A DNA stretch of 64,000 nt from Melieria omissa (taxonomy: Eukaryota; Arthropoda; Insecta; Diptera; Ulidiidae), in contig OZ020267.1 in NCBI GenBank assembly GCA_963971225.1, forward strand, positions 86,293,648 through 86,357,647, in the 5' to 3' direction. This document shows positions 19,955 through 31,273 of this stretch, in pieces. The notes below the pieces were generated by a model that was not told the origin of the DNA, searched no databases, and was given only the letters and a program-made list of their open reading frames with translations. A program made the translations under genes and the position numbers. The stretch's first letter is position 1. Each line of letters begins with the position of its first letter.

Positions 19955-21570
19955 CTTAAGTGCAGAATAGCGTACCCTCGTGAAAAAAATTGGAACAAGT
20001 GCAGAATAGCGTACCCTCGTGAAAAAAAAATAAAAAATTTGGCTGTATAGAGCTTGGTTTTGTGAATGTAACAAACTAAAAATTTGGCCGGGGAAACGCC
20101 TACAAAAGGCGTGGCACGGGGTCAAAGTTCAAAACTTTTATCAAAATAACTCATTCAATTTTCAATCGATTTATATGATATGGGTATCGAACGAAAGGTC
20201 TTTTTCATACCTTTATTTTGGTGTACCACATTATATACTTTATATGTACGAGTAAAAAATTATAAGCAAAAAATTATTTTTTTTTTATAAAATTTACAAA
20301 ACCCGATTTTTTTCTAGAAAAACGTCGTTATTAAGATACAAAAAAATGTACACTATATTATAGCCTGTGGAATTATCTTTTCAAAGAAATATAAAAACAT
20401 ACATTTTTGTTTATTTTAATGCGTGTTTTAATTAAATATCGCGCCTAAGCAAAGAATTTCTGCATTCAAGTACCTTTTGTGTGGCCGGCCTTCGGCCGGG
20501 GCGCTTGAAAAATAACCCTCATGGGAGTCACCACCACATCAGGCAACAGTCAGGTGTGCACAGTATTTTTTGTTCAAATCCATAGTTCCAAGCCATAGTT
20601 TTTTTGGCAATAAGTTTTTCCCAGGTGGCCGGCCTTCGGCCGGGGCGCATGAAAAATAACCCTCATGGGAGTCACCACCACATTAGGCAACAGTCAGGTG
20701 TGCACAATATGGAAATATAAAAACTTTGAACCTCGATATCTCGAAAACGAAGCGAGATATCGAAAAATTTTATTCTTCATTTTCGATTTACTTTCGGTCA
20801 ATCTATCTAAAAACATCATCAAATGGCGGCGCCACGGAAACCGTAGAATCCCCTTGCCGGCACATTATTTTAACTCAATATAAATTTAAATATAAAAACA
20901 AAAAAAGTTAAAATGTTCTATATTTCATTGTAAAGGGAATTCCGTAGAGAATATATGGTAACAAATTTATTATATCTTTATTTTGGTTTTTTTCGAAAAA
21001 AAAATCGGGTTTTGTAAATTTTATAAAAAAAAATAATTTTTTGCTTATAATTTTTTACTCGTACATATAAAGTATATAATGTGGTACATTAAAATAAAGG
21101 TATGAAAAAGACCTTTCGTTTGATACCCATATCATATAAATCGATTGAAAATTGAATGAGTTATTTTGATAAAAGTTTTGAACTTTGACCCCGTGCCACG
21201 CCTTTTGTAGGCGTTTCCCCGGCAAAATTTTTAGTTTGTTAGACTCAGGAGCGAAACTTCTTTGTAAAGGCATACTTATTAATTTTTTTCACGAGGGTAC
21301 GCTATTCTGCACTTAAGCCAAAAAATTAATAAGTATGCTTATACAAAGAAGTTTGGCTCCTGAGTCTAACAAACTCAAAATTTTGCTGGGGAAACGCTTA
21401 CCAAAGCCGTGGAACGGGGTCAGAGTTCAAAACTTTTATCAAAATAACTCATTCAATTTTCAATCGATTTATACGACATGAGTATCAAACGAAAGGTCTT
21501 TTTCATATCTTTATTGATGTACCACATTATATAATTTATATGTACGAGTAAAAAATTATAAGCAAAAACA
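19955..21570. repeat. Foldback-type palindrome with a third arm
   Basis: An arm of about 330 bp (19955-20330; TAAGTGCAGAATAGCGTACC then a long AT-rich arm) recurs as its reverse complement at 20985-21317, with a loop of about 660 bp. A third arm, in the same orientation as the first, follows at once at 21318-21570. The arms are diverged by several percent. A long inverted repeat around a loop, with no protein gene, resembles foldback elements. No target duplication could be defined. Confidence 0.8.
20479..20710. repeat. Two 140-bp spaced repeats with GC hairpin in palindrome loop
   Basis: GGCCGGCCTTCGGCCGGGGC occurs at about 20483 and 20624, each time followed by the same 55-60 bases (GAAAAATAACCCTCATGGGA and on). 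The CCGGCC-TTC-GGCCGG core can form a tight hairpin and stands out as GC-rich in AT-rich surroundings. At 20733-20761 there is a further hairpin with 10-bp arms (CGATATCTCG). Confidence 0.75.
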
Positions 21571-23214
21571 GCTGACAGAGCTCCTAAAGATGTCATACAT
21601 TATGTGGTTAAATGGTAATGCCGATAACAATCTTGTGTTATCGCAAAAGTCGAATGCATTTATTTTGCACGAAAGCTATTAAATACATTTAACACTTTCG
21701 CGTCCGATCACGTATTTTTACGTTTTTTGCCAAACAATGCTAGGAGCCGTTCACGTATTTTTACGTTATTAAAAATTTGAAATCAACTGTTTCCGGGGCA
21801 CTACTAAACCGGAAAATGATTTTTTTCTCAATTTCCCGTGATTAATATTTTTTTAGGCGGTAACACTGCCTTGATAACATTATCATTTGATATTTTAGGC
21901 GGTAACACTGTTGCTGCTGAGCGCAAGTTTGATTTTTTTGTTAGTTTTGCTGCAAACAAAGCGGCAAAAGGTTTTAGTTTAACTGCACAGAGAGCGGACG
22001 CGAAAGTGTTAAGAAACCTTTCAAATCCTACATTTTAACATAAAATGTGGAGAAATTCCTAAAAATTAGCATAATTATTTGACAGACTATACTTAGTCTT
22101 CGCTGTATTGGAAATTCGATAGCATATTCGTTGTCGATCGAATTTTGCTCATCCCTGTGAAATAAATTTATACAAATTGAATTCAACTGAATCTTTTTTT
22201 GTATTTTTTGCAATGTTCGATATGCATTTATTGTGTTTAAAATGAAATCAGTAAATTCTATAAAGTCTTTAACGTCGTATAGCAATTTCATTTCGTTGTT
22301 TTTCAGAATTCACAACGAAATCAATCAGCAGTTTGCCAATTAAAAATTAGCATCAGCTGACGTAAGAAGCTGACGGGTGAAACGCGTGTTATGGAGTAAA
22401 CAACAATGTAACGCGAGAAACGCCATAACACGACAAACCCTGATGGCTAAACTCCATAAAGCGCGTATCGTGGTTTTTCGCGTTTCTCGTGTTTCCAGAA
22501 AAAGTTGAATCAGTGTATTTGCATGAAGCAAACTTCATGACTTGACGTCGATACGCCCGAAATGCGGCAAAAGTTGAATTATTTTCAACTTTCTCTCGCG
22601 TTTCTCGCTTAACGATATCAAACAGCTGACAGAGCTCCTAAAGATGTCATACATTATGTAGTTAAATGGTCATGCCGATAACAAAATTGTGTTATCGCAA
22701 AAGTCGAATGCATTTATTTTACACGAAAGCTATTAAATACATTTAAGAAACATTTGAAATTCAATATTTTAACATAAAATGTGGAGAAATTCCTAAAAAT
22801 TAGCACAATTCTTTGACAGACGAAACTTAGTCTTCGCTGTATTGGAAATTCGATAGCTTATTCGTTGTCGATCGAATTTTGCTCATCCCTGTGAAATAAA
22901 TTGCTACAAATTGAATTTGCAATGTTCGATTTTTTGCAATGTTCGATATGCATTTATTGTGTTTAAAATGAAATCAGTAAATTCTATAAAGTTTTTAACG
23001 TCGTATAGAAATTTCATTTCGTTGTTTTTCACAATTCACAACGAAATCAATCAGCAGTTTACCAATTAGCATCAGCTGACGTAAGAAGAACAAGCTGACG
23101 CGTGAAACGCGCTTTATAGAGTTTTACCATTTGCAACGCGAATAACGCGAGAAACGTCATAACACGACAAACCCCGAACGCCTGAAACGCGCTTTATGGA
23201 GTTTGGCCATGAAC
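21569..23214. repeat. Imperfect direct duplication, copy 2
   Basis: Halves at 21569-22622 and 22623-23214 correspond to 8965-10610 of copy 1. Confidence 0.85.
21693..22008. mobile_element. piggyBac-type TTAA MITE, copy 2
   Basis: Same 316-bp element and TTAA flanks as 9089-9404; it was present before the array duplicated. Confidence 0.85.
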
Positions 23215-23370
23215 GCCTGAAACGCGCTTTATGGGGTTTGACCACAAAGGTTTCCATGATGATCGCGACCGTCATTGCTAGGTTGGACCAAAAGTTTCCA
23301 TTATCACGGCCATCATTGCCAGGTTGGACTAAAAGTTTCCATTATCGCGGTCATCATTGCCAGGTTGAAT
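23177..23370. repeat. Short tandem repeats, copy 2
   Basis: Same units as 10573-10766 with one substitution near 23237. Confidence 0.8.
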
Positions 23371-23441
23371 TATTGCACGGTGCGTAGCGACAGTGTTGCT
23401 TTGCACAGCGACAGACTGTCTTATCGTTACAATACTATCGC

Positions 23442-24635
23442 CATGAGCTCACGCTCATTGGTAGCGAAGTTTTCCTCAGTTGCAGACAAGGTACGGGAGA
23501 TGATGGTTATGGGTCGACCGCCCTGGGACAAGACTGCACCCAATGCGTGCGAGGACGCATCAGTGGTCAGTTCGAAGGGCTTAGAGTAGTCGGGATAAAG
23601 TAAGAGGACGTCCTCGGAGGCGAGAATTTCCTTGATTTTGTTGAAAGCTCTCAGTGCCTCTTCGTCGAGCTGGATACGAACGTTTTTGGACCGATTGGCT
23701 CCAATGTTCCCGTTCTCGCCACGCAGGTACTTCGTCAGCGGTTTGGCGATAGTTGCGTAGTCTTGCACAAATCGTCGGTAATACCCCGATAGTCAGAAAA
23801 CGATCGTAGGCTGCGTAGAGTCTGTGGGGTCTCGTAATTCAGGATGTCCCGCACTTTGTCCGGGCAAGTTCTTATTCCATCCTCGGAGACAAGAAATCCG
23901 AGGAATTCCACCTCTCTTCTCATAAATTTCGTCTTCTCCAATGACACCCTCATATTTGCCGCGAAACGCTTTTCGAGAATGCGGCCTACATCGTTGATGT
24001 GTTGGTCCTCGTTTTCAGAGAAGATGATCACATCGTCGATGTAAACGTGGCAACACTTGCCAATTTCATCTCTTAGAACGTCGTCGATAGCTCGCTGAAA
24101 AATGCTTGGAGCATTTTTAAGTCCGAATGGCAGTCGGCAGAATTCATACTTGCCATTATTGACAGATAATGCTGTTTTCTCCCTGTCGCGTTCGTCTAAC
24201 TTGATTTGGTGGAACCCCGATTTGAGATCCAGGGTCGTGAAGAAGGTGGACTTGCCCAAGTTAGCGAGGATGACGGAAGTGTCCGGAATGTGATACCTAT
24301 CTGCTACTGTTTTCTCGTTAGCATCCTGAATTCGATGACCAACCTCAACTTCCGTTCCCCTGTCTCTGTTGTGCCCTTTTTACCAACGACCCATATTGGA
24401 TTGTTGTACGGGGAACGTGATGGCCTAATTATGCCGTCTCGTAGAAGGCTGGTCACCTCATTGTTGACAAACTCGGTGGCAGCTATGGGATGTTGTGTTG
24501 TATGGCAACGGTTCTGTTGGGTCAGCGAAAACTCCGCATTGTTCCTTGAGTAGCCGAGAGATTTTTTCGTTATAGTTTGGGATTGCCATTACGCTATTAA
24601 CGTTCTGGAAATAGAAGTACATCAGTACATCACCT
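23442..24635 (-). pseudogene. Errantivirus-like reverse transcriptase/RNase H, copy 2-3 junction
   Basis: Same RT (YIDD) and RNase H motifs and the same frame breaks as 10838-12031. One substitution near 24452 was noticed. Confidence 0.85.
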
Positions 24636-25507
24636 ATTGTCGTCGACGAAGAATCCCATCTACTCGTTTGCGGATGACAGCACCATTTGTCATTCATACT
24701 CCTTCACAAAGCGCCCCAGCTCTGTGGAGATTGAGAGAGAACGGCGCCGTATGAATGATACACTTAATAGCGACCTACAAACAATCTCCAAGTGGGGTCA
24801 AGTGAACAGGGTCGATTTTAATCCTCGCAAGACCCAATGTTGCCTGTTATCCCACAAACGAGTCTCCCCACATCCCTGGTTATGGATGGTGTGAGTATTG
24901 CGGAATCGGCAGCTCTTGATGTTCTGGGCATGTCCATTAAGAACGATCTTCGTGGGAACGATCATATTTTTGGCGTGTCGAAAAAAGCAGCCAAGGCTTT
25001 TTAAAGCGGTGCAAAAAATACTTCACCCCGTCCGATCTCCGCATCATTTATACCACCTATATCCGACCTAAAATGGAGTCTAACTCGCACCTATGGGCAG
25101 GGGCTTCAAAAACTCATTTGGAGCTCCTGTGGTGTGGTTTTGTTTTACCGTTACTTTTTCGGCAATTCCTCAGTGGAGATGAGCAGCTTGCTGCCATCTC
25201 TCCGGGTATTCCCACGGGCAACCCGTTTGAACACTGGCGCCCATGCATTCCACGTTGAAACGATGTTCCAGCGCACTACGCACTACAGAGAAAGTTCGTT
25301 CCTGGCCCGAACAGCGCGATTGTGGAATGGTCTCCCTGCAGATGTTTTCCCCAGCACTTATGATCTTGATGGATTCAAGGCAAGAGTTATTCTTCACCCA
25401 ACATCCTTTCTCCCAACCTATATATCCTTCCTGAACCAGCGCAATGCCCGCATTTATAGGGGTTTCCCCTGCGCGTTGGCTCGTATTTAAAAAAAAAAAA
25501 AAAAAAA
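24636..25507 (+). mobile_element. 5'-truncated Jockey/CR1-type LINE fragment, copy 3
   Basis: The A tail is two bases longer than in copies 1 and 2, and there are at least four private substitutions (24955, 25141, 25197, 25446). Confidence 0.85.
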
Positions 25508-26253
25508 GTATCTCCTCTCCGCCTTCATAATAGAGGGTTCCCTTTTTCAAGTCCAGTTTAGCATTTATTTCTCTAAGGAAATCAAAACCTAGATGCCGTC
25601 GAATGTTTGTAGCGAGGGTAAAATGAAAAAGTCAGTAGTTTTGCCAAAAATGTTTATGGTGAACTTTTGGCGAATTGTGTCGGTGCCGTGAAGTGTCTTA
25701 ACAGCAAAAGGGCTTTTGACCGCTTTGATACCCTTAAGGCCACTAATATTCTTTACATAATTTTTTGCAGCACCTGTATCAATCAGAAATTTTAGTTTTC
25801 CTCCTGCGAATGTCCTGCTGACAGAGGGTAGGAGGGATCTTGTTCCTAAAAAATGTATCTCGTCCGTCTCTTGATTGGTGTAGTAATCGTCGGGTTGTTC
25901 GCCTTCGTCGTAGGCGTCATAAGTCTGGAGCCCTTCATATTGGTGGTCGTCGTCTTGTTCTTGAGCCCGTACGTGGTTTATACGTTGCATTTTCGGAATT
26001 GGCTGTCTATCACTTTCATTGCGCTTCTTTTGAGCCCTCTCTTGATTATGCCATTCTGGCACCGGACGTCCATTGAAAGGGTTTCTTTGTACGAAAGGGC
26101 CCGGAGTGGGCTTATGGTAGTTTCCATAATTTTGAGGTACCGGTGGCCGTGGTGCTGGCCTATTCTGCCTGAAGTATGACAGTGATGGATCGACCTCCGT
26201 TGGTGTTGCAGTCTGTCGTCCGATAATGCGGGAGATTACTGAATTGGTTTGGT
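25508..26253 (-). pseudogene. Errantivirus-like gag C-terminus and protease, copy 3
   Basis: Private substitutions give Asp to Glu upstream of the protease (near 25859) and Leu to Phe (near 25705). The TTTTTTA string is kept on the sense strand (25847-25853). Confidence 0.8.
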
Positions 26254-27012
26254 TTAGGCTTTGAAAGTGGTTCGTTTCGGTTTAAGAATGACTGGGAAAA
26301 TGAAGAGCGGGCCTGGTTGGCTTCTAGCTCCAGCAAGGGCTAAAGCCGTGGGCATATCAGCGGGTCTTGATGAAAATAGAATGTCACACAAAGGCCTGTT
26401 AAGCCCCGAAATGAAGACTCGGAGCGCATCTTCCCTATACTTCCTGTTCAGGGATTTTATGAGGTTCCTTTGCTCTCCATAACTTATGATAGTTTTATTA
26501 ACTATCAGTGTCAGCTTCTTCTCCACCTCATCATAAAATTCCGTTATAGAGAGCCTACACTGACGTAATGTGGACATTTCATGTTCTATCAAGTACACGG
26601 GCCTCTTGTCCGCGTACGTGGAGTCCAGCCTGGCTATAAATGCCCCAAAGTTCAGGACGGTGTTGTAGGACGCTAGTACTGTGTCGGCAGACCCTAAAAT
26701 CTTGTTCCGTATGATAGCCACTGCCTGATAATGACGGGAGCTGCCCTCGTATCTTTCAAAAATTTTGTAGGCAGCATGTGCTGCCTGTCTCCAAGAGACA
26801 TAATGCAGCTGTTCCTCGCGGAATTCAGGCAGAGACTTCACCAAGTCCAACGATTCGTCGCAGTCTACGCCGTCCCTGATCGTCACTGGTTCATATTCGA
26901 CGATTGCCGGAGGGGTCTCTAGGGTCGCCAGTCTATTAGTCAGGTCGTCTACGGTAGCCCGGAACTCTGCCCTAGTTTGCTCTGTTGCGGCTTTTATAGC
27001 CGCGTTTAGCAA
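26254..27012 (-). pseudogene. Errantivirus-like gag, copy 3
   Basis: Translation identical to copies 1 and 2, with the same terminal frameshift. Confidence 0.85.
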
Positions 27013-27577
27013 CTGCTGAACTACTGGTACCTCTATTGGAAAGCAAATTTTTAAAAATTATATTGAAAAACTATATTGAAAAATCGTTGCTGTTGTATTT
27101 ATTTCATTATTTTTTGTTCCTTGTTCACTCCTCTCGGGAGCATAGGGCCTCCACAAGACAGCCTTGTGTTGGTTACATTAATCAGTTGTGTTGTTCTGCC
27201 AGCGTAGGTGATTGGCCTGCCGCAGGTAGTCCTAAGTGATGGAATCATCTAACGCCGCTCAGGAACGTCGTCTCCGCTCGTAGCGCCATCTCTTGTGAGG
27301 AGGTTACAGCAGAATGGTTGGGGACCTCGCTAGGATCAGGTTGGTGCGCGCTGTTTTCGCAATTGTCCGCTTCCCCTTGCAGATGTCGCTCGTGCGCATG
27401 TTTTGCGTAACTGTTTATTTGTTTACTTTTTATCAGCCGCACAGTGCATAATTGCGCGTTCTATTGCGTGGAAGTGGAATAATTGGGTTGGGAATTAATG
27501 AACTTGGATATGTTGCAGGGTTTTTAGGAAAAGTTAGAGAACAGGAAAAATCGGAAAAATTGGTTGGAAAAGTGCGG

Positions 27578-27655
27578 GGACCGTGCACACGGCGGGAGTT
27601 GAACCCACGACCTCTGGGATGACAGTCTAGTGGACTCACGCTAGGCTATCGAGGC
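27578..27655 (-). mobile_element. tRNA-derived SINE head, copy 3
   Basis: Unchanged relative to 3100-3177. Confidence 0.6.
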
Positions 27656-28617
27656 TGCTGTATTTATTTATTTCTTCATATTTTTTGTGTGGCTGCAATT
27701 TTAAGTTTACCATTACTTCTCACGCACATTTTCATATTTATAGCTTTGTTTAATTATATTATTTATTTTTTATATTTATAGTTTAATTTTTATATATGTA
27801 CCATTTTGTTTATTAATTGTTTGTTTCTTGTAGGTTTTAATTTTTTAGTTTTGTTTTGTTTTTTTCTTTGGTTTTGTTAAATCTTTTTTTGTTTTGTTTC
27901 TCAGTTTACTCACTTTTTCTTAGATTTTTTTGTTTTGTTTATTTGTTTACTTTTCTCTTAACTCCTCTTTAAGCTTACAACTTAAGGCATAATTACAAAC
28001 TAAATTAAAGTTAATTATTATTTTTTGTCATATAAATATATATATATTATTTTCTTGTTTGTTTGTATGCTGCAAATATTTGGTTTCATTACTTTATACG
28101 CTTTTTTATACTCATATCAGATTTTCAGATTTTTTGTTTTAAATGTATTTATTTGCATGTGTTGTTGTTGTTGTTGTTTATTGGTTGGTTAGTTGTGTTA
28201 ATGAAATTTGTTTTAAATTAAAACATAAAAATCTACTTTTTAGAGAATTTGTTTGCTTTTCTCTTGTACACAACAACAAATGCAGCCATCACTCTTACTT
28301 TTGCTTCTTGCTGTACGTCTTTCTTGATTTTTTTGTTTGCTGTTTGCTATATTTCTAACTTTTCATCTTCTTTCTATACTTTTTGCTCTACTTCTTTCCA
28401 TACTTCTTGCTTTTCTTTTTCCTATTTTTCATTCTTTTTATATTTCTTTTCGTCTTCGTTCTACAGTTATTTTTTTTATAACATTTTTGCTTCGTTCTTT
28501 TGCTGGTGAAGTTGCTTGTGGTGTTGTGTTTTCTTGTTTAAATGTTTGTCAGTATGTTTACATATTTGTTTGCCTATTTCTTTACATGTTTTCATATTTC
28601 TTTGCTTGTTTCTATTT

Positions 28618-28814
28618 GGTTTTTGTGTTGGAAACTTTTGGTTTGTTTGAATGTTTTTTGTTTTTCAGTTTTTGAAAATTGTTTTTGTTTGTTTGATTTT
28701 TGTGTTGGAAACATTTGGTTCGTTGGAATGTTTTTTGTTCTTCAGTTTTTGAAAATTTGTTTTTGTTTGTTTGATTTTTGTGTTGGAAACTTGTGTTTTG
28801 TTTGAATGTTTTTT
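28618..28814. repeat. Three leader tandem repeats, copy 3
   Basis: Unchanged 77-78 bp repeats. Confidence 0.8.
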
Positions 28815-28883
28815 TGCACTCACACGCGGGTTCGGGCACTCGGGCCACTTTTAACTGTCCTTTACCAGGACTTTTTTCGTGTG

Positions 28884-29139
28884 GCCCCACGTTGGGCGCC
28901 AGTTAAAATTTAATAAAACACAGAAGGTACTTTCCACAATGTGGAATTGATAAAAATTATCTTCTTTTATTCTGCCGAAGGGCAACCGGTAGGTTTTTCA
29001 GTCAAATTGCGACTAACTAAATTTAATCCAACTGCCCCAGTCTTGCTGCTGTCACCATCGCCGTCACTGCCGCCGTATTCGCTGAAGTCAGTGCCCGCAC
29101 GTGCATCCGCTCGACGTTCCATAGCGCTGATGTAGCGTT
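28884..29139 (-). mobile_element. Primer-binding site and 5' LTR remnant, copy 3
   Basis: The primer site is at 28884-28901; the LTR remnant extends to about 29139. Confidence 0.6.
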
Positions 29140-29196
29140 ATTTGCCATGGTTGGTTATTGATCACCGCTGTCATGGTGGTATTGCCCGGGATGTGC

Positions 29197-29374
29197 GCTG
29201 CCTGGATTTGGTTGAGCGATCATACTGATATGTTTGCCATCAATGGCACCCAAACAATTGGGAAAATTCCAAATATTTTTGAATTTTTCCTCAGGTATAA
29301 TTTTATAAGGTATTTTTAGGTATAATTTTTGACTTATTGCATTGTGGTATTCTGAACAAGTACTGCAATGAACG
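29197..29374 (-). pseudogene. PIF/Harbinger transposase fragment, copy 3
   Basis: Same fragment, with one private substitution near 29363. Confidence 0.6.
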
Positions 29375-30387
29375 AAATGAATTGTCGGTCACCAAAAAAT
29401 GTAACGCCAAAGCCAAGCGCGCCTCGGGCAGAATTGTGAGACAAGTGACAGTAGGTGCTCAAACCGACGTTTTTTCCATTCTATGGAAACTAAAGAATAG
29501 CCGCTGTTCCATTTGATCACCCACTCCAGACTCCTTGTTCATTTCTTTTTTTTAGCCACGGCAAAACCCATGTTGAACGTGGGCGCCTTTTCCCCTCATT
29601 TGCGTCAAGAAGAAGAAAAATAGCCCAGCAATGATGCAAGTATTTTCTGTGTCCTGCAATTGCAATGTCGTCTTGTCGTATTCTGCGTGAAAATTGTATT
29701 TTAAAAGGTTTTCCTTCACTAGTTCAATTCAATTACCCATACCTGTGGTATTTTTAACCAACGAGAAATGCGTCGCACTTGCACAAATTTTTTTTAATTC
29801 GGGACGGACACGAAATTTACCCATGAAAATTGACTTTTTTAAAAAATCACAGAAAAGTTCGTGGTACAGATATCTCAAAATCATTGGTAGGGATGGTTGG
29901 GGTAAAGATGGAACTACCTTAGTCTAGTGCAGGTCACCCTAAGGTCACCCACCAGGTCACCCGCTATCTAGCTAGAGTTCCAGACTCCAAAAATTTTAAA
30001 TTTTCCGGAGGTGAAAATGTGACGAAACGTAGTGGCCTTAGAACTTCACAAAAATTTGCCTCCTAACTCACCTGTTGGTTGGTTAAGTGGCTGCCTCTGT
30101 ATGAGACACACCTAGGCCTATGGGCCCGTTGTGATACCACAAATTCCACCCATTTGAAATATGTATGCAACACTGTTTTTTCCAACATGTGATACAACAC
30201 ACATTTCAAGCGGATGGGGAATGGAAGGGAGGGGACCTACAGTTTAGCGCCGAATCCGAACGGCGATTGGCAGTTTTTTCTTTCACACTTGGAGGTTTTG
30301 CCTTTGCCTGCCAAGGTAGCACTTGTGCGATTCTTGTAATTCTCATCTCCTTCATGTGGATAGCGATAGAAGTAAATGACTGTTTTT

Positions 30388-30462
30388 CCAGCCCAAGCCA
30401 GGAATCGAACCTGGGGCGGTCGGTATGAGAAGCCAACGCGCTACCCGCTGTGCTATCGAGGC
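30388..30462 (-). mobile_element. tRNA-derived SINE head, second family, copy 3
   Basis: Same boxes as at 5909-5983. This is the last recognisable element before the array ends at about 30822. Confidence 0.6.
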
Positions 30463-31180
30463 CGGAACTCATCTGTAAACAATACAATTTTTTGTTCACG
30501 GGTTTAGCTGATCACTTCAAAAAGTATGGAAAAAGGCTACCATTGCTGCCTGATGGGTACAAAATACCCAATGAATATCTCAGCAACGTGCGGAGATAGA
30601 AAGCTGAAATTTCTGATCATTTTGGGTCAATTCCAGGTCGTGTGTGAAATTTTATCAATATCGTATGGGCGGTACCCGGCTTTACCGAGTTTAGTAAATA
30701 AAGAACCAACAAACAAACATAACATAACATGAACAAATATTTATTAATACAAACAATAAATTAATTTTTTAAAAACATAATATTCTTTCTCGCTAATATT
30801 CAAAATTAAATAATTTATTATTATATTGGTACGAATGCTAGTATACGAACCAATAACGAGCTGTATGAGCTGTATAAGGACATGGACGTAGCGCAGCGAA
30901 TAAACATCCAGCGGCTACGCTGGCTCGGTCATGTCTGCCGCATGGACGACGAAGCTCCGGCGAAAAAGGTGTTCGATGCGATGCACAGTGGGGTATTGAC
31001 CATTGAAAACGGCGATCAATTCTCCTGAGCTATTAAAATGAATGTAAAGTATTTTTTTACATAGATGAAACATATATAAGACAAATTGAAAAAAAAAATT
31101 GTTGTTGTTGTTGTTTTTTTTATTAAATTTTTTCAATTTAAGTAAATATTTCATGTTTTGGGCTTCTCACACTAGGATTA

Positions 31181-31234
31181 TTAAATGTCATCGCTATTAT
31201 TATCATCATTATCATCATCATCGTCATCATCATT

Positions 31235-31273
<39 letters not shown>

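Larger units (their letters stand above)
19790..23442. other. Composite insertion inside proviral pol, copy 2 (long form)
   Basis: This is the 3.65-kb version of the block. It keeps the full palindrome and lacks the mariner. It is probably closer to the ancestral state at the palindrome than copy 1, because copy 1 can be derived from it by one deletion between direct repeats. Confidence 0.6.
11873..24476. repeat. Tandem array unit, copy 2 (longest)
   Basis: Complete 12604-bp unit between two other copies. It keeps a palindromic segment at 19955-21570 that copy 1 has mostly lost, and it has no mariner at the site occupied in copy 1. Because the unit ends inside decayed mobile elements on both sides, its chosen start is arbitrary; only the period is real. 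Confidence 0.95.
24477..30822. repeat. Tandem array unit, copy 3 (truncated at right)
   Basis: This copy follows the other two until about 30822, where identity stops in an AT-rich TTATTATTA stretch, 4 bp before a solo LTR begins. It is the most divergent copy. Differences include substitutions near 24955, 25141, 25197, 25446, 25705, 25859, 29363, 29946 and 30317, two extra A residues in the LINE tail, one extra T near 27855 and a 6-bp loss near 30672. Private changes in each copy argue against a simple assembly duplication. Confidence 0.93.

Noticed and set aside
1..30822. The triplication as a pure assembly error
   Set aside because: Each copy has private substitutions and indels, and copies 1 and 2 differ by a clean mariner insertion and a palindrome deletion. 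Still worth testing with long reads.
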